From Candidatus Margulisiibacteriota bacterium (GTDB lineage Bacteria; Margulisbacteria; WOR-1; XYC2-FULL-46-14; JAHJBW01): a DNA stretch of 7,064 bases. The translations under genes were made by a program, and so were the position numbers. This document shows positions 1 through 4,319 of the stretch, in pieces. How positions within the stretch are numbered: position 1 is the stretch's first letter; each line of letters begins with the position of its first letter. Below the pieces are notes generated by a model, which had not been told where the DNA came from, ran no database searches, and worked only from the letters and a program-made list of their open reading frames with translations. The DNA is taken from positions 1 through 7,064 of the forward strand of contig JAHJBW010000005.1 of assembly GCA_018813405.1 (NCBI GenBank). The letters run 5' to 3'.

Positions 1-368
1 AATTCGTATGATAGATTCTGTTTATTGAGTTCAAAAGTCAAAATTTTGTTGATCAACCAATCAGCATGCCCTTCTACTATTGATTGCCAAACTGCTGCAA
101 CCTGATCATCCAACTCTACCATTAGAGCTTTTTCGGCTAAATTCTCAAATATTGCTGTGAGGCTAATAATACCTCCTCCAGCAAAAGGCTCAATAAGTAA
201 GGCGGGTTTATTGCTTTTGCTTTTTAACCATTTGCGTAGCACTGGCACAAACCATGTTTTTCCGCCAGGATAACGAAAAGGACTGCGTTGTGGCACAGAT
301 GCAATATTTGTTGTTTTTTTATTTTCTTGCTCAGTTTCCTGATATTCAAGAAAAAGATTTTGTTGCAT
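1..368 (-). CDS. D12-class (Dam-like) adenine-N6 DNA methyltransferase, N-terminal part
   Basis: The reverse strand from an ATG at 368 reads about 122 residues without a stop and runs off the left edge, so only the N-terminal part is visible. It contains the D12-class opening SPFRYPGGKTWFVP (about residues 29-42), which in this family forms part of the S-adenosylmethionine site, followed by motif I, EPFAGGGIIS (about 60-69), and an acidic VELDD segment (about 84-88). The catalytic DPPY motif would lie beyond the window. Members of this family transfer a methyl group to N6 of adenine in a specific DNA site. It starts three bases after the stop of the NotI-like nuclease gene, with AGGAG (380..376) seven bases ahead, so the two are probably translationally coupled. 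The inferred role is protection of host DNA from that nuclease. The family call is firm; the recognition site cannot be read from the sequence. Confidence 0.92.
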   Translation of the reverse strand, partial: MQQNLFLEYQETEQENKKTTNIASVPQRSPFRYPGGKTWFVPVLRKWLKSKSNKPALLIEPFAGGGIISLTAIFENLAEKALMVELDDQVAAVWQSIVEGHADWLINKILTFELNKQNLSYE

Positions 369-371
369 TTA

Positions 372-1250
372 TTATCTCCTACAAAATGGAGTATCTATTG
401 TCTGATTTCGAGGAGGCGTTTCAAGTTGTTGATCTAATTTATCTTGAAGAATCTTAATGAAATCATTAATATGGCCTGGCTTTGAAGTAGTAATAGAGAT
501 CAGGGCAGGGGAAAATTCTGTATAAATAGTATCAACCTTTTTTAGTCTATATGAGTTCTTGTGAGGTACTAAGTCATATAATAACCATGCTATATCGGCT
601 TTGTTTTTTGCAACTCGATGCAAATGAGGTAAAGTGTTGAAAAAACTCCTATTTAATGCAACTGCGATTTTTTTATTCCATGAATTCAAAATTCCACCCT
701 TGAACAATAGTTGGGGAGCAAGACGCTTTCTAGACGATGATAAATAATCCGGGCGTGGAAAATTAGGTTCATTGGTCCAATCCATGTTTGCTCTAGCTTT
801 AGGATCTTTCATATAAGAGGCAAATGGTTCTCTAATATTCCCCGAAATATACACTGCTTGTATCTCTAAAGCACCAAAATCACATACTTTACCATTTTTA
901 TCATAAGAAACCAGAACAATATCAATATTGCCAGCAGATTTCCCGTCCTCATCTGATAATCGAACCTCTGTTAAAGAAGTCCATTTTGATTCTTTAGGAA
1001 AGAAAAATTCTGCAGCATCATCTGTGATTATCCATCGCTCTCTGAATCTGGTTGGACAAGTGATAACAGGTTTATCATCAAAATATATGCTGCAAACACC
1101 TAGTGGATCCTTTGCCTTATCTTTGGTGCAATTTGGAACCTTATTATTGAACGGACAAAGGCGCTTTGCGCGATAGCGAAAGGCTTCATCGCTCTGATCG
1201 GTTGGGGCAAATCCAAATATTTCTGCTAAAGGATGTTTAATTTTTGACAT
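372..1250 (-). CDS. NotI-family type II restriction endonuclease
   Basis: This 292-residue protein resembles NotI. Four cysteines at residues 32 (LCPF), 41 (NCTK), 53 (GVCSI) and 65 (TCPTR) match the Cys4 iron-binding fold known in NotI. The nuclease core follows: E95, D110 in GNIDIVLV, and E129/Q131 in GALEIQAV. This is the E-x-Q variant of the PD-(D/E)xK site that I recall for NotI. The protein is shorter than NotI (383 residues as I recall it), mostly outside the core. It should cleave double-stranded DNA at a specific site. The gene lies directly upstream of the adenine methylase. The ATG at 1250 is the first in frame and has only a weak purine-rich AAGAG upstream. The region is AT-rich compared with the genes after 2368, which suggests horizontal acquisition. 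Family assignment is strong; specificity is unknown and need not be GCGGCCGC. Confidence 0.9.
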   Translation of the reverse strand: MSKIKHPLAEIFGFAPTDQSDEAFRYRAKRLCPFNNKVPNCTKDKAKDPLGVCSIYFDDKPVITCPTRFRERWIITDDAAEFFFPKESKWTSLTEVRLSDEDGKSAGNIDIVLVSYDKNGKVCDFGALEIQAVYISGNIREPFASYMKDPKARANMDWTNEPNFPRPDYLSSSRKRLAPQLLFKGGILNSWNKKIAVALNRSFFNTLPHLHRVAKNKADIAWLLYDLVPHKNSYRLKKVDTIYTEFSPALISITTSKPGHINDFIKILQDKLDQQLETPPRNQTIDTPFCRR

Positions 1251-1279
1251 TTTTCTAACTCTTAAGGAAGGGATGTTAT

Positions 1280-1309
1280 AAAATAATTTCTTATAATTAT
1301 CCCAGTCAA
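1280..1309 (-). promoter_or_regulatory. Candidate promoter of the restriction-modification pair
   Basis: On the minus strand, TTGACT (1309..1304) is followed after 18 bases by TATTTT (1285..1280), giving a start near 1273 and a short leader before the ATG at 1250. A rival pair is TTGCCA (1340..1335) with a perfect TATAAT (1314..1309), but its 20-base spacer is long. The region is AT-rich, so chance matches are likely. Confidence 0.3.
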
Positions 1310-1400
1310 TTATAGCCTATCTTATACTAATCATTGGCAATTTTCAATCTTCCCAAGTCCATCCTGCCGGGCGCAATTATAATGGGGGATGTGGGAAGGG

Positions 1401-1431
1401 AGGATAGGGATAAGAATGAGGAATGAGGAAG
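1401..1431 (+). repeat. Purine-rich repeat R, copy 1
   Basis: This copy contains GGATAGGGATAAGAATGAGG followed by AATGAGGAAG. It lies 12 bases beyond the stop of the four-helix-bundle gene and is the inverse of copy 2, which lies just upstream of that gene's start. The two differ mainly by six extra bases in copy 2. Confidence 0.85.
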
Positions 1432-1442
1432 GCAGGGGAAAA

Positions 1443-1790
1443 TCAGCGCTGTGAATTTATCAGGCCAGAGATCATTTTTGATAATTCCTCTAATTTGGCA
1501 TATAAACCTTCCTTAATTGGCTGATCGATCTTTGCCATGTCATGTAAAATATCGATTATAGCCACGCATTCAAAAACCGATCCGCGGGCGATAGTATAAA
1601 AATTCCGTTTATCAGCTTTGGAATAACGGCCTGCGCCTTCGGCAATATTCAAAGGAATAGAAATGCTCGCTCTTTGAAGTTGATCGATAAATCGAGGGTG
1701 AACACCTTTTAATCCGGATATTAGTGCGGAAATCTCTATTGCTGCCTGTTTTGCCTTCCTATAAACCTCAAATTTCTCAAAATCGAACAT
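1443..1790 (-). CDS. Four-helix-bundle protein (23S rRNA intervening-sequence / S23 family)
   Basis: This 115-residue protein has the family hallmarks: an N-terminal FEKFEVYRKAKQ segment (residues 4-15), QLQRASISIPLNIAEGAGR (37-55) and FYTIARGSVFEC (64-75), then a C-terminal helix. The family was first seen in insertions within 23S rRNA genes. It also occurs as free-standing genes and is related to the Avd accessory protein of diversity-generating retroelements. Its biochemical function is not established. The length is typical and the gene is intact. The start at 1790 is supported by GAGGAAG (1804..1798) seven bases upstream, and this site lies inside one of the flanking repeats. No rRNA sequence is visible here, so this is a free-standing copy, perhaps moved as a unit with its repeats. 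Confidence 0.93.
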   Translation of the reverse strand: MFDFEKFEVYRKAKQAAIEISALISGLKGVHPRFIDQLQRASISIPLNIAEGAGRYSKADKRNFYTIARGSVFECVAIIDILHDMAKIDQPIKEGLYAKLEELSKMISGLINSQR

Positions 1791-1797
1791 GTTTTGT

Positions 1798-1829
1798 CTT
1801 CCTCATTCCTAATCCTCATTCTTATCCCT
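1798..1829 (-). repeat. Purine-rich repeat R, copy 2 (holds the ribosome binding site)
   Basis: Read on the minus strand this is AGGGATAAGAATGAGGATTAG followed by GAATGAGGAAG, inverse to copy 1 with an extra six-base unit. Its last bases, GAGGAAG, are the best Shine-Dalgarno site of the four-helix-bundle gene. It also faces copy 3 across an 11-base spacer and could form an imperfect stem with it. Confidence 0.85.
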
Positions 1830-1840
1830 TGTTTTGCGCA

Positions 1841-1869
1841 GGGATAGGGTGAAGAATGAGGAATGAGGG
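1841..1869 (+). repeat. Purine-rich repeat R, copy 3
   Basis: The sequence GGGATAGGGTGAAGAATGAG then GAATGAGGG is in the same orientation as copy 1 and opposite to copy 2. It runs into AAAATTTGCTGGCG (1870-1883), a 14-base string that recurs inverted at 1953-1966 beside the tRNA. Confidence 0.8.
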
Positions 1870-1883
1870 AAAATTTGCTGGCG
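1870..1883 (+). repeat. 14-base repeat inverse to 1953-1966
   Basis: AAAATTTGCTGGCG here is the exact reverse complement of 1953-1966. The partner copy is part of a complete hairpin next to the tRNA. After these 14 bases this copy diverges (GCGAAGTTTAC) and looks like a decayed version of that hairpin. Confidence 0.8.
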
Positions 1884-1912
1884 AAGTTTACTTGTCTTTG
1901 CTTCTCTTCAGT

Positions 1913-1943
1913 CTTCCTCATTCCTATCCCTAATTCTTATCCT
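1913..1943 (-). repeat. Purine-rich repeat R, copy 4
   Basis: On the minus strand this reads AAGGATAAGAATTAGGGATA then GGAATGAGGAAG. Its ends match the other copies, but the middle carries a different reshuffling of the short GGATA/AATGAGG units. It is the copy nearest the tRNA, separated from it by the 1945-1966 hairpin. Confidence 0.75.
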
Positions 1944-1944
1944 T

Positions 1945-1966
1945 AAAATTTGCGCCAGCAAATTTT
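1945..1966 (-). terminator. Hairpin at the 3' end of the CAT tRNA, possible terminator
   Basis: A perfect 9-bp stem (1945-1953 with 1958-1966) with a 4-base loop immediately follows the tRNA on the minus strand and shares the tRNA discriminator base. The 3' arm ends in TTTT, but there is no separate U tract and the stem has few G:C pairs, so it would be a weak terminator. A role as a repeat-element end or as a 3'-processing guide is equally possible. Confidence 0.4.
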
Positions 1967-2037
1967 GGGCCCACTAGGATTTGAACCTAGAACCTGTCGA
2001 TTATGAGTCGATTGCTCCACCCTTGAGCTATGGGCCC
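1966..2037 (-). tRNA. tRNA with CAT anticodon, probably tRNA-Ile2 (lysidine type)
   Basis: The full cloverleaf can be drawn. The acceptor GGGCCCA/TGGGCCC is perfect, the D stem is GCTC/GAGC, the anticodon loop CTCATAA has anticodon CAT at 2005..2003, and the T arm is CTAGG-TTCAAAT-CCTAG. The discriminator is A and no CCA is encoded. The anticodon stem, TCGA/TCGA-like with an A.C mismatch at 27-43, resembles the CGACTCATAATCG block of the E. coli tRNA whose C34 is converted to lysidine to read AUA. It lacks the three G:C pairs of initiator tRNA. Elongator tRNA-Met is the alternative. The tRNA itself is certain; the Ile2 identity is moderately supported. Confidence 0.93.
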
Positions 2038-2048
2038 CCGAGATTCTA

Positions 2049-2078
2049 AGTTTATCTTATTTTACCCCGCATGGTCAA
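2049..2078 (-). promoter_or_regulatory. Candidate promoter of the CAT tRNA
   Basis: On the minus strand, TTGACC (2078..2073) and TAAACT (2054..2049) are spaced by 18 bases, placing the start a few bases before the tRNA at 2037. The -35 box matches consensus in five of six positions. Confidence 0.4.
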
Positions 2079-2106
2079 GACAGCCGCTATATGTTAAAAT
2101 TATAAA
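2077..2106 (+). promoter_or_regulatory. Candidate promoter of the valine tRNA pair
   Basis: AAGACA (2077-2082) and TATAAA (2101-2106) are 18 bases apart and point towards the valine tRNAs. The -35 box overlaps the opposite-strand -35 box of the CAT tRNA. Other TA-rich hexamers nearby could serve instead. Confidence 0.3.
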
Positions 2107-2141
2107 TAACTTACTGATGCCACGGCGCACACAGGGGGGAT

Positions 2142-2178
2142 GCCCTCCGAAGTCCGCCGGAGGCGGACGTAGGAGGGC
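2142..2178 (+). promoter_or_regulatory. Long GC-rich hairpin reaching into the start of tRNA-Val
   Basis: There are two nested stems. GTCCGCC (2152-2158) pairs with GGCGGAC (2162-2168) across a 3-base loop. Outside a 3x3 internal loop, GCCCTCC (2142-2148) pairs with GGAGGGC (2172-2178). The outer arm uses the first four bases of tRNA-Val (2175-2178). No U tract follows, so it is not a normal terminator. It may affect 5' processing of the tRNA or be a dispersed palindromic repeat. Confidence 0.7.
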
Positions 2179-2247
2179 GGTTAGTTCAGCTGGTAGAACG
2201 CCTCGTTTACACCGAGGAAGTCGTAGGTTCGAGTCCTACACCGCCCA
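2175..2247 (+). tRNA. tRNA-Val (TAC anticodon)
   Basis: The cloverleaf is complete: acceptor GGGCGGT/ACCGCCC, D stem GTTC/GAAC, anticodon stem CCTCG/CGAGG with loop TTTACAC (anticodon TAC at 2208-2210), T arm GTAGG-TTCGAGT-CCTAC, discriminator A. All stems pair perfectly and no CCA is encoded. It should read GUA and GUG, and other GUN codons if U34 is modified. Confidence 0.97.
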
Positions 2248-2266
2248 TTTCATCTGCCTACGCCAT

Positions 2267-2338
2267 GGGCGGCTAGTTCAGTGGTAGAATGCTTCCTTCA
2301 CACGGAAGAGGTCATAGGTTCGATCCCTATGCCGCCCA
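2267..2338 (+). tRNA. tRNA-Val (CAC anticodon)
   Basis: The acceptor GGGCGGC/GCCGCCC, anticodon stem CTTCC/GGAAG with loop TTCACAC (anticodon CAC at 2299-2301), T arm ATAGG-TTCGATC-CCTAT and discriminator A form a complete tRNA without encoded CCA. The D stem has one G.T pair. It lies 19 bases after the TAC valine tRNA, so the two are probably co-transcribed. It reads GUG only, so it is a dedicated supplement to the TAC isoacceptor. Confidence 0.97.
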
Positions 2339-2340
2339 TA

Positions 2341-2349
2341 TGATACAAT
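2341..2349 (+). promoter_or_regulatory. Candidate extended -10 promoter before the coiled-coil gene
   Basis: TGATACAAT matches the TGn-TANAAT extended -10 form and lies just after the second valine tRNA, about 19 bases before the ATG at 2368. No good -35 box is visible. Read-through from the tRNA pair is an alternative source of the transcript. Confidence 0.35.
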
Positions 2350-2367
2350 ACACGATGGAGGTGGAAA

Positions 2368-2565
2368 ATGGCAGAAGAAAAACAACCGTCGCTTGAGGAA
2401 ATAATAAAGCAGATCAATGACTTTGAGAACACCCTGAGCAAGCTTACCAACAATGTGATGAACCTGAAAGAAAAGCTTGCAAAGAACAAGGAAATGTACG
2501 GTCCCGATATTTCAAAATGGCCCAAAGAGGCACGCCTTGACGCGCAGTCCGGTCAGGCAAAATAA
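2368..2565 (+). CDS. Small coiled-coil protein of unknown function
   Basis: This 65-residue protein has no recognised family. Residues 8-43 form a likely amphipathic helix with hydrophobic residues at heptad-like spacing (II, I, F, L, L, V, L, L), suggesting a short coiled coil or oligomerisation helix. The tail (44-65, YGPDISKWPKEARLD) is polar and has no membrane segment. The start is well supported: GGAGG (2357-2361) sits six bases before the ATG. The gene ends three bases before the antiporter ATG, and the antiporter has no clear ribosome binding site of its own, so translational coupling is likely. I infer a real gene from the start signal and tight spacing. The function is unknown, though a soluble partner of the antiporter is possible. 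Confidence 0.8.
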   Translation: MAEEKQPSLEEIIKQINDFENTLSKLTNNVMNLKEKLAKNKEMYGPDISKWPKEARLDAQSGQAK

Positions 2566-2568
2566 AAC

Positions 2569-3774
2569 ATGGACCCAACTTTCTATATTGGAACTATCCT
2601 GATCGCCGGCTATATACTGGGAATGGTCGCCCAGAGGATGAACCTTCCCCGGATAGTCGGATATATTATCGCCGGCATACTGCTTAACCCTACCACACTG
2701 GATATACTGCCAGCCGACTTTATCGCCAAATCAATTGTTGCCAACAATATCGCGCTGGCCTTTATTACTTTTTGCATTGGCGGCTCGCTTTTGGCTTCCA
2801 GGCTAAAGGCGCTTGGCAAAAGCATTCTTTCCATTACCTTCTTTGAGGCCGAGTTCACCTTTGTCATTTTGGCCTTTGGCCTGGTGTTCTTTGTGCCCGG
2901 ATTGAACCTGGCACAGAAACTGCCGCTGGCACTGCTCATTGCCGCCGTCGGCTCGCCAACCGACCCCACTCCTGCCCTGGCCATAGTCAAGCAATACAAA
3001 GCAGACGGCAACATGACCAGGACCATACTGGGAGTGTCGGCATCGGACGACGCGCTGGGCATAATGAACTTTTCACTGGCCATGGCGCTGGCCGGGGCGA
3101 TCGTGATGGGAAGGTCATATTTCACCTTCAACAATACCGTTCTACTACCACTGGCTGTCATCTGCCTGTCCGTCTTGATGGGCGTGATGTTTGGGATAAT
3201 TTTAACTTTTTTGAGCAGGAACTTAAAGTCGGACGAGTCCATGGTCACAATAGCGCTGGGATTTGTCTTTATATGTTTCGGCGCATCGCTATTTCTTAAT
3301 TTTGACGAACTTCTCTCGACAATGGTAATGGGTTTTGTTTTTGTTAATTTGTCACCGAAAAGCAAAACTGTCTTTTCCCTCTTTGAGAAACATTTTGAAG
3401 AGCTGGTCTTTATCGTCTTTTTTGTTCTGGCTGGCGCCAACCTGGACTTTACAACGCTTTCCCAGGTCTGGCCGGTGATACTGGCCTTTATTGTTTTAAG
3501 GACCATCGGCAAGTTTACGGGCGCTTTTGCGGGCGCCAAAATATCCGGGGCCTCTAAAATGGCCACAAAATACACCGGTTTTGGCCTGGTCCCTCTGGGC
3601 GGCATTGTGGTAGGTATGGCCCTTCTGGCAAAACAGGTCCCGCAATTCGACTCTTTTGGGACTATACTGATCAACGTAACGCTGGGCGCGGTGGTGGTGC
3701 ACGAACTGCTGGGCCCGATATTCGTAAAATATGCCTTAGTGAGGGCTGGAGAAATACACCCCCACCACCAATAA
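2569..3774 (+). CDS. CPA2-family cation:proton antiporter (Kef/NapA type membrane domain)
   Basis: This 401-residue integral membrane protein has about 12 hydrophobic helices. The N-terminal LPRIVGYIIAGILLNP (26-41) is the usual CPA2 second-helix motif. GSPTDPTPAL (128-137) fits the unwound helix 4 of this fold, and SASDDALGI (157-165) gives the paired aspartates D160-D161 that bind cation and protons in the NapA-like electrogenic branch. It should exchange Na+ or K+ for H+ across the cytoplasmic membrane. It ends at residue 401 without the TrkA-N nucleotide-binding domain of full-length Kef proteins, which suggests no NAD-linked gating. The last residues, GEIHPHHQ, are histidine-rich and encoded by the arm of a hairpin. 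There is no strong ribosome binding site, and translation may be coupled to the preceding small gene. The transported ion cannot be told from sequence. Confidence 0.92.
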   Translation: MDPTFYIGTILIAGYILGMVAQRMNLPRIVGYIIAGILLNPTTLDILPADFIAKSIVANNIALAFITFCIGGSLLASRLKALGKSILSITFFEAEFTFVILAFGLVFFVPGLNLAQKLPLALLIAAVGSPTDPTPALAIVKQYKADGNMTRTILGVSASDDALGIMNFSLAMALAGAIVMGRSYFTFNNTVLLPLAVICLSVLMGVMFGIILTFLSRNLKSDESMVTIALGFVFICFGASLFLNFDELLSTMVMGFVFVNLSPKSKTVFSLFEKHFEELVFIVFFVLAGANLDFTTLSQVWPVILAFIVLRTIGKFTGAFAGAKISGASKMATKYTGFGLVPLGGIVVGMALLAKQVPQFDSFGTILINVTLGAVVVHELLGPIFVKYALVRAGEIHPHHQ

Positions 3775-3789
3775 AATTGGTGTGGGGGT
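3758..3789 (+). terminator. Strong hairpin across the antiporter stop codon
   Basis: A 14-bp stem with one bulged C (3766) and a 3-base loop (3773-3775) pairs 3758-3772 with 3776-3789. It ends one base before the AAAGGAG ribosome binding site of the next gene. There is no U tract behind it. It is more likely an attenuator or a 3'-end stabiliser that sets relative expression of the two transporter genes than a full terminator. Confidence 0.6.
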
Positions 3790-3801
3790 AAAGGAGTTAA
3801 C

Positions 3802-4173
3802 ATGAAAAACCTATTGGTCTGGATACTTGTCTACACGGGACTTTTGGCCACAAGTCAGGTATTTTTAAAATGGGGAGTTGGCCATTTGGGAGGCATCAAG
3901 CTCAAGTCGATAGCAGACGTCCTTCCACTGATCATTAAAATCCTGACCGACCCGCTTATCATAGTGGGTACCTTAATGATGCTTGCCACCTATTTCGTTT
4001 GGATATTCATCCTTTCGTGGTTTGACCTGGGAATGGCCTTCCCGCTCACAGCGCTTACTTATGTTTTTGTGGCCATCCTGGCCTTTGTTCTGCTGGGAGA
4101 GCGCATGACACTGCAAAATTATGCTGGGATATTCCTGATCGCAGGCGGGGGGTTTTTCTTGCTGTATAAGTAA
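3802..4173 (+). CDS. Four-helix EmrE-like transporter (DMT superfamily)
   Basis: This 123-residue protein has four predicted membrane helices (about 4-24, 40-60, 64-86 and 103-121), the size and layout of small multidrug resistance and ArnE/ArnF-like members of the drug/metabolite transporter superfamily. Visible family-like features are TSQVFLKWG in helix 1 (17-25), the ALTYVFVAILAFVLLGERMT stretch before the last helix (84-103), and the glycine-rich last helix ending FFLLYK. The membrane-embedded Glu14 of EmrE is absent, so proton-coupled export of cationic drugs is not supported. A lipid-carrier or small-metabolite role is as likely. AAAGGAG (3790-3796) lies five bases before the ATG. The gene follows the antiporter by 27 bases with a hairpin between. 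Confidence 0.85.
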   Translation: MKNLLVWILVYTGLLATSQVFLKWGVGHLGGIKLKSIADVLPLIIKILTDPLIIVGTLMMLATYFVWIFILSWFDLGMAFPLTALTYVFVAILAFVLLGERMTLQNYAGIFLIAGGGFFLLYK

Positions 4174-4182
4174 GGAGCAATC

Positions 4183-4211
4183 TTGAATTGCCACCAATAA
4201 TCTGCTATTCT
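4183..4211 (+). promoter_or_regulatory. Candidate promoter of tRNA-Glu
   Basis: TTGAAT (4183-4188) and TATTCT (4206-4211) are separated by an ideal 17 bases, giving a leader of roughly 28 bases before the tRNA at 4246. Confidence 0.4.
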
Positions 4212-4245
4212 AATTACTACTAACGACTTACTAATCTCTATTTTT

Positions 4246-4317
4246 GGCCCCATCGTCTAGGGGTTAGGACACCAGCTTTTCAAGCTGAGAACCGGGGTTC
4301 GATTCCCCGTGGGGCTA
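4246..4317 (+). tRNA. tRNA-Glu (TTC anticodon)
   Basis: The acceptor GGCCCCA/TGGGGCT has a G.T first pair. The D stem is GTCT/GGAC, the anticodon loop TTTTCAA has anticodon TTC at 4279-4281, and the T arm is CGGGG-TTCGATT-CCCCG. The discriminator is A and no CCA is encoded. The top of the anticodon stem has a C.A mismatch. The 3' end lies two bases from the stop codon of the convergent membrane protein gene. Confidence 0.97.
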
Positions 4318-4319
4318 TA

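Noticed and set aside
254..457. A 67-codon plus-strand frame at the nuclease-methylase junction
   Set aside because: It is antisense to both restriction-modification genes, which have family motifs in their own frames.
1349..1398. Inverted 7-base arms (CTTCCCA / TGGGAAG) with an inner CATCC/GGATG pair
   Set aside because: The arms are short, the loop is long and asymmetric, and this purine-biased sequence yields such matches by chance. There is no U tract or link to a gene end.
1736..1921. A 61-codon minus-strand frame across repeat copies 2 and 3
   Set aside because: It is encoded mostly by the repeats and overlaps the well-supported four-helix-bundle gene in another frame.
1401..1943. The R repeats as a CRISPR array
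   Set aside because: Copies alternate in orientation, vary internally and are unevenly spaced, with a gene between two of them. There are no uniform spacers or cas genes.
1966..2037. The CAT tRNA as an attachment site for an integrated element
   Set aside because: No second copy of the tRNA 3' segment and no integrase are visible in the window. Only the one-base overlap with the hairpin was seen.
2298..2525. A 75-codon minus-strand frame ending GIEPMTSSV
   Set aside because: Its end is antisense translation of the valine tRNA, a known annotation artefact, and the rest is antisense to the coiled-coil gene.
2610..3803. A 397-codon open frame antisense to the antiporter
   Set aside because: It mirrors the antiporter frame, has low-complexity composition with no motifs, and the plus-strand frame has clear family motifs.
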